The translations under genes and the position numbers were made by a program. A stretch of DNA of 33,382 nt, from the NCBI RefSeq assembly GCF_041949975.1, contig NZ_JBHFQG010000039.1:1-33382 (forward strand), written 5' to 3'. The DNA comes from Alteribacillus sp041949975. GTDB taxonomy: Bacteria > Bacillota > Bacilli > Bacillales > Marinococcaceae. Under the pieces are notes generated by a model that saw only the letters and a list, made by a program, of their open reading frames with translations, searched no databases and was not told where the DNA came from. This document shows positions 7,347 to 14,820 of this stretch, piece after piece; position 1 is the first letter of the stretch; each line of letters begins with the position of its first letter.

Positions 7347-8537
7347 TCACCTTTGTATAATTCCTTTATTAATTAATTGATCAATGGTTTCTTGATCGAC
7401 TCCCCTTTCCTGTAAAATTGCTACAGTATCTTCCCCAAGCAACGGTGGTGATTTTTTAATTTCTAACGGTGTATTAGATAATTGAAAAGGTAAACGGGGA
7501 AGTTTTAAATCAGAAATTTTTGGATGATTTACTCCTGTAATCATCTTGGTGTTCGCTGTTTGTGGATTTGTAATAACTGAAGATACCTTTTCAATTACCG
7601 AGCTCGGCACGCCTCCATCTTCCAACATATCAATCCACTCATGAGCAGATTTGGTTTTAAAAACCTCTTCAATGGATGAATTTAATTCTTCTCGGTTTTT
7701 CACACGATCTATGTTTGTACAAAAACGTGTATCCTCAATCCATTCCTCTTTTCCGAGTACCTTACATAACCTTGCAAATAATGAGTTATTTGAGATCCCA
7801 ATCATGATGGGGTTATCTGCTGTTTTAAAGGCACCATAAGGAGCAAAAGATGCATGATTAGATCCCATTTTTTTAGGTTCATTTCCTGTAGCCATATAAG
7901 CTAACATATGATACCCCATCCAAAAAACACCAGTTTCATATAACGAAGTTTCTACTTTTTGTCCTTCACCTGTATTTTTACGATGGTATAAAGCAGAAAC
8001 AATTCCGAGCGCTCCCCACATGGCACTCCCCTGATCAAGTATCGACACAGCGGCGCGTGCCACATCCCCGTTTTCAGAACCATTGATACCCATAATTCCA
8101 GTATCCGCCTGCACGATCGCATCATAGCCTGGTTTACTGCGTTTATCCCCTGTTTGGCCATAGGCTGATAAAGAGCAGTAAATCAATTTATCGTTAAGCG
8201 CTTTCAAATCTTCATAGCCAAACCCCAAACTCTTTGCTTTTCCATACCGAAAATTTTCTACGAACACATCTGCATCTTTGACTAAATCATAGATTAAGCT
8301 TTTTCCTTCGTCACTTTTAATGTCAATAACGATGGATCTTTTATTTCGGTTAATATTTAAGTAATAAACACCTACTCCTTCCCACAGTGGACCCATTTTT
8401 CTAGAATCATCACCGATATCCGGGCGTTCGATTTTAATTACCTCTGCCCCTAAGTCAGCTAGAATCATTGTTAAACTCGGCCCAGAAATATTGGTTGTAA
8501 TATCAATGACTTGAATTCCTTGCAAAGGACCTGCCAT
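7347..8537 (-). CDS. Class III CoA-transferase (CaiB/BaiF family)
   Basis: 396 aa, normal for the family, which moves CoA between carboxylic acids through an aspartyl-CoA intermediate. Seen: GIQVIDITTNISGPSLTMIL, ADLGAEVIKIERP, NINRNKRSIVIDIK, ADVFVENFR, YCSLSAYGQTG, KPGYDAIVQADTG and AVSILDQGSAMWG with the catalytic Asp168, then TGEGQKVETSL. The start is set at ATG 8537 because AGGAGGG stands 7 nt before it; a longer TTG reading from 8564 would include the ribosome site itself. It probably activates the acid imported by DctPQM. Its promoter (8595-8623) carries the shared GTATCC element. Donor and acceptor acids are unknown. Confidence 0.93.
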   Translation of the reverse strand: MAGPLQGIQVIDITTNISGPSLTMILADLGAEVIKIERPDIGDDSRKMGPLWEGVGVYYLNINRNKRSIVIDIKSDEGKSLIYDLVKDADVFVENFRYGKAKSLGFGYEDLKALNDKLIYCSLSAYGQTGDKRSKPGYDAIVQADTGIMGINGSENGDVARAAVSILDQGSAMWGALGIVSALYHRKNTGEGQKVETSLYETGVFWMGYHMLAYMATGNEPKKMGSNHASFAPYGAFKTADNPIMIGISNNSLFARLCKVLGKEEWIEDTRFCTNIDRVKNREELNSSIEEVFKTKSAHEWIDMLEDGGVPSSVIEKVSSVITNPQTANTKMITGVNHPKISDLKLPRLPFQLSNTPLEIKKSPPLLGEDTVAILQERGVDQETIDQLINKGIIQR

Positions 8538-8594
8538 AGCCTCTCCCTCCTCAATTTTCCTCAAATTACTTTAAACTAACCTGCTTATATTTAC

Positions 8595-8623
8595 AGGATA
8601 CTGGATACAATATCTTTTGTCCA
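8595..8623 (-). promoter_or_regulatory. Promoter of the CoA-transferase gene with tandem GTATCC operator
   Basis: Minus-strand -35 TGGACA (8623-8618), 17 nt spacer, -10 TATCCT (8600-8595). The spacer and -10 contain GTATCCAGTATCC, two GTATCC units 7 nt apart. Both hexamers are nearly identical to those of the lyase-operon promoter at 2055-2083. Confidence 0.65.
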
Positions 8624-8682
8624 TAGTATTTTAGATGTGAGAATCAGATAACTATGAATATTCTTTATTTTTAAGGGAGTAA

Positions 8683-8732
8683 TATATAAAAACCCGAATT
8701 TCAGATTATTGATTGTTCATCTGAAGTTCGGG
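8683..8732 (-). terminator. Terminator after gntR
   Basis: CCCGAATTTCAGAT (8693-8706) and ATCTGAAGTTCGGG (8719-8732) form a 14-bp stem with one mismatch; on the minus strand a T-rich tail (TTTTTATATATT) follows, about 30 bp past the gntR stop. Confidence 0.88.
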
Positions 8733-8760
8733 CAGTTTCACACATTTAAATATTAACTTA

Positions 8761-9435
8761 TTAATCTTGTTTATGTTTCATAACAAACCGGATGAGGTAT
8801 TCCTGAGTCCTTAAAATATGCTTCTCCATCGTTTCTCTTAGTTGTTTTGGTTTATTTTCTTTCACATACTGTACCATTAAATAATGTTCTTGATGAGATT
8901 CCTCTAAATGGTTGGAAAGCAGGCTTGGTGTATACGGAGGAATTCCCTTCCAAAGTGTTTCAATAATTCCATGAATACGTCGCCAAGGACATCCTTCTCT
9001 CAAAATCTTATGAAAATGAGCATTTAATTCCATGTATTCTTCTACATCTTTTTCACTTGCTTCTAATGAAATCATTTGTTCATATAGGCTTTCTAAATCC
9101 TTAATTTCTTCTTTACCTAAATTCGGTAAGGATTTTTCAACCGCTTGTCCTTCTAACAAAGCCCTTAACTGATAAATTTCTTCAATGTCCTCCACAGAAA
9201 TTGGTGTAACAATAGCTCCGCGGCGGGGTTCTGTTCGAACTAATCCCTCTACTTCCAGCTGCCTGATTGCTTCACGAATCGGCATTCGGCTGACTCCAAG
9301 CTTCTCTGCCCATTCTTCTTGAATGAGACGTTCTCCTACCTTAAATTGTCCCTTTAAAATAGCTTCTCGTAGTTTCGTAGTAACTCTATATTGTAGTGTT
9401 GCCCTATCTTCATCTGTTAAGCGAAACTGCTCCAT
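8761..9435 (-). CDS. GntR-family transcriptional regulator, FadR/FCD type
   Basis: 224 aa. The N-terminal winged helix (about residues 15-80) shows LREAILKGQFKVGERL, LGVSRMPIREAIRQLEVEGL and EPRRGAIV. The C-terminal FCD domain has the metal/ligand pattern ELNAHFHKIL, then SHQEHYLMV and EKHILRT. FCD regulators are dimers that bind short palindromes and are released by small organic acids or acyl-CoAs. It is encoded upstream of the CoA-transferase gene on the same strand but with its own terminator, and is the obvious candidate regulator of the GTATCC promoters. A TTGAAT-17-TATACT promoter with a related element lies at 9470-9498, suggesting autoregulation. Confidence 0.93.
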   Translation of the reverse strand: MEQFRLTDEDRATLQYRVTTKLREAILKGQFKVGERLIQEEWAEKLGVSRMPIREAIRQLEVEGLVRTEPRRGAIVTPISVEDIEEIYQLRALLEGQAVEKSLPNLGKEEIKDLESLYEQMISLEASEKDVEEYMELNAHFHKILREGCPWRRIHGIIETLWKGIPPYTPSLLSNHLEESHQEHYLMVQYVKENKPKQLRETMEKHILRTQEYLIRFVMKHKQD

Positions 9436-9469
9436 TTTTTCACCCCGGCATATTCATCTTATTTTCTTC

Positions 9470-9509
9470 AGTATAAAGATATTTGATATTGGATTCAAGA
9501 TTCAACACG
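9470..9509 (-). promoter_or_regulatory. gntR promoter with related operator
   Basis: Minus-strand -35 TTGAAT (9498-9493), 17 nt spacer, -10 TATACT (9475-9470). The -35 region contains GAATCTTGAATCC, two GAATC units 7 nt apart, the same geometry as GTATCCAGTATCC at the CoA-transferase promoter, but with A for T. Confidence 0.5.
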
Positions 9510-9573
9510 TGATTAGAATTATCATTGTACGGGGTTCCAGGATTCACAAAAAAAGACAATACTATCCTAATGA

Positions 9574-9603
9574 ACGATTGAAACCAATATAGTTTTCAAT
9601 CGT
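9574..9603. repeat. 10-bp inverted repeat upstream of the DUF4003 gene
   Basis: ACGATTGAAA (9574-9583) and TTTCAATCGT (9594-9603) form a perfect 10-bp inverted repeat with a 10-nt loop, about 35 bp before the gene start. No T tract follows on the plus strand, so it is not a terminator in that direction. An operator or 5'-UTR hairpin is possible. Confidence 0.6.
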
Positions 9604-9638
9604 AAAAAATACAAGAAAACGAGAGAGGGGAAGTAACA

Positions 9639-10611
9639 TTGAGTTCAGCAAAAATTAAAAAATTCGTAGAGATATATGAGAAGCTGAAAAAAGAGATGAA
9701 ATGGAAAGTAACGGATAAACGCATTTTGATGACGATTGCTTCAATGTATGTGATGAACGATAAACCTTTTCATTTCGAAAGAATGATGCAGCTTGCAGAT
9801 CAGATTAAAAAGCGTGCTGGCATGTTTTCCTCTATGAAATCATATCCACGATTTACAACGGCTGCTCTATTGGAGTGAAGACGGAAACTCCAGAAGCAAA
9901 AATTACCGAGCTTTTCAAATTATATAAAACGTTTAGAAATGCCACATTTAAAAGCGGAGTTAATACGTATTTAGCCGCTTCCACTTTATTAACCCAGGAC
10001 CATTCTGACCTGGACACCAAGAAAATCGTTGGGAAAACAAGCGATATTTATGAAGGCATGAAAAAAGAACATCCCTTTTTAACCGGTACGAGCGATTATC
10101 CGCTTGCAGTGCTGCTTGCTTTGGAAAAGCGACCCGGGATGATCGAACATATTGAAAGGTTCTATAAACAATTAAGCAAAAATGGCTTTAGTAAAGGCAA
10201 CGATTTGCAATTTTTAAGCCACATCCTTTCTTTGAGCAGCCAGGAAAACCACCAGACGCTCGTTCAACGGGCGGTAGATGTTTTTCATGCGTTTAAACAA
10301 GAAAGAATAAAGCCGAAAACAATGTATTACCCTGTAATCGGCATGCTTGCTTTGCTTCCTTCTGACCTATTCGAGATGAAAAAACCATCCGGGAGATGTA
10401 CGAAGAGCTGAATGCCATTAAATACTTTAAATGGCAAAAAGACATGAATGTTATGATGGCTGTCAGCTTTTATGTGAACGAACGAATCGAACAAACGGGG
10501 CTTGCAGAAACGAGTCTGTTACTAGAGTCGATCCTTCAGGCCCAGCAGGCCGTAATGATTGCCACTGTTACTGCATCTGCTGCAGCATCAACGAACAGCA
10601 GTAATAATTAA
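9639..10611 (+). pseudogene. DUF4003-family protein gene, split by two frameshifts
   Basis: Three consecutive reading frames make one protein of about 324 aa. Part 1 (9639-9878) has RILMTIASMYVMNDKPFHFER and ends TTAALLE. Part 2 (9875-10411) has KKEHPFLTGTSDYPLAVLLA. Part 3 ends with KYFKWQKDMNVMMAVSFYV. This order and these motifs match the Bacillaceae DUF4003 family, whose function is unknown. Frame changes occur at 9874-9878 (one G missing) and in the A6 run near 10379-10384, where a seventh A restores MKKTIREMYEELN. TTG start at 9639 follows GAGAGGGGAAG. Either a recent pseudogene or two sequencing errors; codon use remains coding-like throughout. It ends 4 bp from the convergent methyltransferase gene. 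Confidence 0.8.
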
Positions 10612-10615
10612 TCAT

Positions 10616-11392
10616 TTATGGCTTTAGGGCTTTTAAAAGAATAGATTCGCCCTGGAAAGAATAAACCGTTTCACCTTTTGTTACTATGTTAAATTTCTTA
10701 TGGCACACAGGAGCAGCATTTAACATGTATTGAGCTAACGATGTTTTCTTTTCGTCTGAAAGATTCATTCGGCTGCACCAATCATCAAATATAAAGGTTT
10801 TAGGGAAACGGTGCCACTCTTCTATTTCAAACCCTGCTGTTTCAATAAACTTGATCCACTCCGACTTTTTCCATGCCCTGTAATGGCTGTAGTCTCTTCT
10901 TTTTTCCACTTCATTATAAAATTCATCCAATTCCTGTGCTTCTGGTGCAGTATTATCAATAAGCAGGAATTGGCCTCCTTCTTTTAATACGCGAGATGTT
11001 TCCGATATAAATGCGTTTAAATTAGGAAAATGATGCGGAGCAATCCTGCAGGTTACTACGTCAAACACCTTATCCGAAAAAGGTATTTTTTCGGCGTCCC
11101 CCTGGATATACTTTACATTGCTGCGACCATTTTTTTGGTGGAATGCTTTTGCGGCAGCTAATATTTCTGAGGTTAAATCAAAGGCCGTCACTTCCCGGGT
11201 GAAAGGAGCCATTGCATTTGCGACATGGCCTCCCCCAGTTGCTACATCCAAGACTTGTTCTGTTCCATTGAGCTGTGCAATCTCGATTAATTTCTTTAAA
11301 TCTTTTCCTCCAGCGTGCCAGGAACTTGACACATAGTGAGCAGCATTGCTTCCAAACTGTGTACGCACATTGTCCTTGTTTGATGAACTCAT
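10616..11392 (-). CDS. Class I SAM-dependent methyltransferase (UbiE/YcgJ-like)
   Basis: 258 aa, Methyltransf_11 type. Seen: motif I VLDVATGGGHVA (about residues 47-58), acidic end of strand 2 in EVTAFDLTSEIL, YIQGDAEKIPFSDKVFDVV (motif II), CRIAPHHFPN, and RVLKEGGQFLLIDN (motif III). Such proteins methylate small molecules or quinone precursors; this one resembles B. subtilis YcgJ-type enzymes of unassigned substrate. The ATG at 11392 follows GGGGGGAGGA. It is convergent with the DUF4003 gene and is followed upstream by 250 bp without a clear gene before rlmA. Confidence 0.88.
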   Translation of the reverse strand: MSSSNKDNVRTQFGSNAAHYVSSSWHAGGKDLKKLIEIAQLNGTEQVLDVATGGGHVANAMAPFTREVTAFDLTSEILAAAKAFHQKNGRSNVKYIQGDAEKIPFSDKVFDVVTCRIAPHHFPNLNAFISETSRVLKEGGQFLLIDNTAPEAQELDEFYNEVEKRRDYSHYRAWKKSEWIKFIETAGFEIEEWHRFPKTFIFDDWCSRMNLSDEKKTSLAQYMLNAAPVCHKKFNIVTKGETVYSFQGESILLKALKP

Positions 11393-11647
11393 TCCTCCCC
11401 CCTCCTAAACCTGCATCTTTTATCATTAAATTATATTATAAAATTTTCAACTTTCCATTTTTATCTCAGCTGTACTTGCTTAGTTACTGCCTTTCCTCTC
11501 TATCTCTGCTTTCGGTCTTCATGCTTTATCTTTCTTTCTTATGTCTCGGGCTTTAAAATTGTTGCCTAGCGAAAAAAGGACAAGCATCGAGCAAGCAAGA
11601 AAAAGGATTATTCCTTATTTCCGAGACAACCCCTTTTGCATTTTCTA

Positions 11648-12541
11648 TTACTTTTTCTTCCCAATGAAAACATCTAAATCAACGGTTATATCTTGAGTGG
11701 AAACCTTGTTTAAATAAGAACGAACATGTTTATCAGGTATGTCCCATGTTAAAGGTGTCATTTTAATTAGGTTTTGAAGAGATGCATGATTAAGGTTTAT
11801 TTTATAATGTATATTTGTATGGTTGATAACATGGAAATTGTTTTTAAAATGATCCACTGTTTCTGCATTAGAATAAGGATTATTCTCTGATTCATGAAAG
11901 AAAGATTTTCTTAATTCTTTTAAGTACTGTTGCTGCGGTACAACTTTTATCAAGATACCATCCATTTTTAACAACCTATTGAATTCTGCGTAGTTAGAAG
12001 GAGATAAGATGTTAAAAATAACGTCAAACTGATCATTTTGAAACGGTGCTGCTGCCAGGTCAGCCACGGTCCAGACTTTACCGCTGTGCTGTTTCGATGC
12101 TTCTCGTACACCTTCTTTAGAAAGATCCATTCCAACTCCTGTGACGTATCTATGAAATCTGGAAAGAACAAAATCGCAAATACGGGAGAATAGTGAACCT
12201 TCTCCGCAGCCCGCATCGAGAATGAATATGTTCTCTTTTTTTGCAGGTGCATACCGATTTATCCCTTCTGCGAGGGTTTCAGTTAATGGCACAAAAAAAC
12301 GATCACTATCGATAATCTTTCGCCGTGCTTCGAAAAGCTCTCTGCTGTATTTTGTTTTTACAGCCTGACTAGTCAAATTAACATAGCCCTGTTTCGTAAA
12401 ATCAAAGCTATGCTGGTTTGAACAAACGAGGCTTGCCAATTCCATAACCTGCATGGAAGAACCACAATGAGGACATTGAAAAATCGACTCAACGTTACTT
12501 ACAAACTGTGCACGCTGCATTCGCTTGTTTAACTTTGTCAA
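11648..12541 (-). CDS. rlmA: 23S rRNA (guanine-N1)-methyltransferase, RlmA family
   Basis: 297 aa from the TTG start. The N-terminal zinc ribbon is CPHC, then VCSNQHSFDF (Cys/His ligands, about residues 23-50), followed by TKQGYVNLTSQ, a RlmA hallmark. The SAM domain shows FILDAGCGEGSLF (motif I), GVGMDLSKEGVREAS, VADLAAAPFQNDQFDVI and ILSPSNYAEFNRLL. RlmA(I) methylates G745 and RlmA(II)/TlrB methylates G748 of 23S rRNA; TlrB contributes to tylosin resistance. The start is TTG 12541, with GAGGTG (12553-12548) 6 nt before it; the in-frame ATG at 12559 lies inside the attenuator stem without a ribosome site. A leader peptide and inverted repeat upstream suggest induction by macrolides (see 12554-12639). 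Confidence 0.9.
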   Translation of the reverse strand: MTKLNKRMQRAQFVSNVESIFQCPHCGSSMQVMELASLVCSNQHSFDFTKQGYVNLTSQAVKTKYSRELFEARRKIIDSDRFFVPLTETLAEGINRYAPAKKENIFILDAGCGEGSLFSRICDFVLSRFHRYVTGVGMDLSKEGVREASKQHSGKVWTVADLAAAPFQNDQFDVIFNILSPSNYAEFNRLLKMDGILIKVVPQQQYLKELRKSFFHESENNPYSNAETVDHFKNNFHVINHTNIHYKINLNHASLQNLIKMTPLTWDIPDKHVRSYLNKVSTQDITVDLDVFIGKKK

Positions 12542-12553
12542 GGTGCTCACCTC

Positions 12554-12628
12554 ATTCATTCGTTATTTTAAAAATAGGGCAATAATCCGCTATAAAACTT
12601 TCCCAGTCTTTATCGATAACGAATGAAT
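12554..12628 (-). promoter_or_regulatory. Candidate translation attenuator of rlmA (13-bp inverted repeat)
   Basis: The minus-strand RNA has arm 1 ATTCATTCGTTAT (12628-12616), lying on leader codons 4-8, and arm 2 ATAACGAATGAAT (12566-12554), a perfect 13-bp complement. Arm 2 directly abuts the rlmA ribosome site GAGGTG (12553-12548). A ribosome on the leader would open arm 1 and so expose the rlmA start region. The 49-nt loop has only weak internal pairing, and a short T run near its end leaves room for a conditional terminator. The mechanism is inferred; the repeat is seen directly. Confidence 0.75.
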
Positions 12629-12639
12629 TGAATAATCAT
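12610..12639 (-). CDS. Leader peptide MIIQFIRYR upstream of rlmA
   Basis: Nine codons and a stop: MIIQFIRYR, with ribosome site AAAGGAG (12654-12648) exactly 8 nt before the ATG. The peptide ends Arg-Tyr-Arg, which fits the Arg/Lys-X-Arg/Lys motif known to stall macrolide-bound ribosomes in ErmDL-type leaders (MRLR). If stalling followed ErmDL, Tyr8 would be in the P site and Arg9 in the A site, with codons 4-8 (arm 1 of the stem) inside the ribosome. No experimental evidence is available here. Confidence 0.65.
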   Translation of the reverse strand: MIIQFIRYR

Positions 12640-12678
12640 ATAAATAACTCCTTTAAAGGATAATGGTATACTCTATCT

Positions 12679-12706
12679 ATTGTATCAGCAGTAAGTGGAA
12701 TAGCAA
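12679..12706 (-). promoter_or_regulatory. Promoter of the rlmA leader transcript
   Basis: Minus-strand -35 TTGCTA (12706-12701), 16 nt spacer, extended -10 TGATACAAT (hexamer TACAAT at 12684-12679). The transcript would start near 12672 and give a leader of about 33 nt before the MIIQFIRYR ATG. Confidence 0.55.
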
Positions 12707-12713
12707 TTTTTTA

Positions 12714-12830
12714 TTAAGCTTCCAATACTTTGCGCTTCATTCGGGCAAATTTCGAGGTGTCCAGAACAACAAAAATATTTATGAGCAGGGATACCACTAA
12801 TATCTCCTGTGAAAAAGTAATGACAGTATT
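12714..12830 (-). other. Possible C-terminal remnant of a membrane protein
   Basis: Between the symporter and rlmA promoter, a minus-strand frame reads VVSLLINIFVVLDTSKFARM, followed by KRKVLEA and a stop at 12714. One membrane segment plus a basic tail looks protein-like, but there is no start or ribosome site and no family was recognised. It could be chance or the tail of a decayed gene. Confidence 0.25.
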
Positions 12831-12879
12831 AATAATTGTTTCGAATGAAATCAAATAATCTAGGAAACAGATAATAAGT

Positions 12880-13806
12880 CTACTTTTTGTTTCGAAAATA
12901 GTTAGAGACCAGCGCTCCAAGAGATAGATTAATAATCGTATTGATAATTGGAGGGACTGCACCAAGCTCTCCTATGAATTCGAAAGCTAAAATAGCAGCC
13001 AGCGCGGTATTGCACAGACCAACATGAAAGAGAATAGCTCGGGCATCTTCTTCGGCTGTGCGCCATTTTTTGGCTATATAATAAGCCAGGGCCATCGGCA
13101 GCAATACTTGAATAAGAATGACTCCAACCATTAAAGGAACAACATCCAAACGAGTTGCAACAGCCTCTTTTCCCTCTCCCACAATGATATGAACGATTAA
13201 TAAAAGAGATAGAGATGAACCAAACTTGGTCATATTTTTTGAATAGTCTACGGACTTGGGCCACACACGTTGAATAAATATCCCTAATGATAAAGGAAGG
13301 ATCACAATGAGCAAAAATGATTGAAATAAATCAATAAACGTAATTACAACCTGATTTCTCGGTATGCTCATCATTGCCAATACCGTGACTACAGGACTTA
13401 TTGCTGTATCTAACAGGGATCCCACAATAACTAGAGCGGTATTTCCACCAGCTAAAAAAGTATAAAGGGTTGCTGCAGTGGCACTTGGAACAGTCCCTGA
13501 CAAGATAATCCCTGCGGCTATTTCAGACTCCGCAGTAAAGAAGAGATTCGCTAATGCAATAGATATTAGTACCGTCAGGGTCCATTTTAATAACGCTGCT
13601 ATGAAAATTTCTTTTTTCTTACTGCCTATCCCCCTGATAGCTTCCATGTTCATAGAAAGGCCCGTAAAGAAAATGACTACTCCGAGAAGCACACTTGGCA
13701 CCCATGAAGCAGTATCCAAATGAATAGGAGAAAAATAAGTAAAGGTTGCAAGTAGTACAATAAGAAAGGAGAGTAGTTGCGAAAGAATTTCATTTATTTT
13801 ATTCAT
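12880..13806 (-). CDS. Bile acid:sodium symporter (BASS) family transporter
   Basis: 308 aa with about nine to ten membrane segments. Seen: VLLGVVIFFTGLSMNMEAI, GIILSGTVPSATAATLYTFL followed by AGGNTALVIVGSLLDT (the BASS core motif, where P-S/G-x2-S and polar residues bind Na+), and FHVGLCNTALAAILA in the second half. BASS proteins import organic anions with Na+; bacterial members, such as B. subtilis YocS, have mostly unassigned substrates. Start at 13806 follows GGAAAAAG, a weak ribosome site. Flanked by remnants on both sides and apparently monocistronic. Confidence 0.85.
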   Translation of the reverse strand: MNKINEILSQLLSFLIVLLATFTYFSPIHLDTASWVPSVLLGVVIFFTGLSMNMEAIRGIGSKKKEIFIAALLKWTLTVLISIALANLFFTAESEIAAGIILSGTVPSATAATLYTFLAGGNTALVIVGSLLDTAISPVVTVLAMMSIPRNQVVITFIDLFQSFLLIVILPLSLGIFIQRVWPKSVDYSKNMTKFGSSLSLLLIVHIIVGEGKEAVATRLDVVPLMVGVILIQVLLPMALAYYIAKKWRTAEEDARAILFHVGLCNTALAAILAFEFIGELGAVPPIINTIINLSLGALVSNYFRNKK

Positions 13807-13947
13807 GACACTTTTTCCTTTTTTATTTATTACTAATGAAATTATGCCATAAAGAAAACTATTAAGCTATGGATCACTTGGGACCCTAGTAATCGTTAGA
13901 GGATTTATTATAAACGATAGGAGACCTCCCCTCTGACCGATGAAGGT

Positions 13948-14539
13948 CTATTCGCTATAGGGTGGGGTGTTTAGATATTTTTCCAAAATATTCAAACATT
14001 GTTGGATCTCTATTTCTGTAACAGCCCCAATATTTGCGATGCGAAAGGATCTGCAGGAGTCAGTTTTCCTCGGTAAATGATGATTCCGTGTTTGGCTAAA
14101 ACTCATGCATACCTTCAAATGTATAGGAGTCCTTGGCTGGCTCATAAATTGCAGTTACAAGTTTGGAATGATACTCGAGTGCTACTACTGGCGATAGCCC
14201 TACTTTTTTAAACCATTCATTAGTACATTCCAAGAGCGGGTATACCTTTCATATCTTTTGCCTACCCCTGCTTCTAGAATTCTTTCAAGGCAGCGTTTAA
14301 TGCATGAAGCGTCTGAATAGTTGGGGTGAAGCGAAAAACATGAAAATTTTCAAAGTGTAAAAATTGCTCATAAAGATTTAAATCCCAGTTTACTAATTTT
14401 TGAAGAGACAAGAGCAATCAAACGTTGGAATTCGTTTTCTCTTGGACTCATATCAGGAATAACCTGTGCCTGCTTTACCTGTTCCGTCGTGGTAACCAAG
14501 CCCAGGAATCAAAAGAAAATGCCGATTCCCTTTCTTCAT
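13948..14539 (-). pseudogene. Internally deleted PLP aminotransferase (2-aminoethylphosphonate-pyruvate transaminase type)
   Basis: After GGGGGAG the minus strand reads MKKGNRHFLLIPG, then TTEQVKQAQVIPDMSPRENE and FQRLI. It then jumps to WDLNLYEQFLHFENFHVFRF, TPTIQTLHALNAALKE, GVGKRYERYTRSWNVLMNGL, YEPAKDSYTFEGMHEF and FRIANIGAVTEIEIQQCLNI. These are the two ends of a PhnW/alanine-glyoxylate aminotransferase; about 180 central residues, including the PLP lysine, are missing, and several frameshifts and stops are present. The gene is not functional. A normal family member is about 360 aa. Confidence 0.75.
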
Positions 14540-14820
14540 TTTTCTCCCCCTTCTTACGTTTTTTCGTCTCCTATTTTTATCATCTAAAAATCTATTAACT
14601 GCTTCTCTATTTTCCATAATATTCTTTGCTGTTTGAATAAGTTAGGGCCGATGGCCGTTGGTGAATCCCTATCTTTTTCATACAGTACGGCTGATTTATT
14701 TGTTATCGCTATATAGTTAGGAAGGCCTTTTTTTATGAAACTAGGGACCTTCATTGCACAAGCTCTATTTACAAAAATAAGATACATAGAAATGATAAAA
14801 CTCTTTAGGGAGGGAATTGT

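Noticed and set aside
10376..10400. Programmed frameshift at the A6 run of the DUF4003 gene
   Set aside because: A second, unrelated frameshift is in the same gene and no stimulatory structure is seen; mutation or sequencing error is simpler.
12649..12660. 12-bp palindrome TCCTTTAAAGGA as an operator
   Set aside because: Half of it is the ribosome site of the rlmA leader peptide, which explains it adequately.
14584..14787. 67-codon minus-strand open frame before the MurF-like gene
   Set aside because: No ribosome site, no recognised family, and it overlaps the promoter region of the plus-strand gene.
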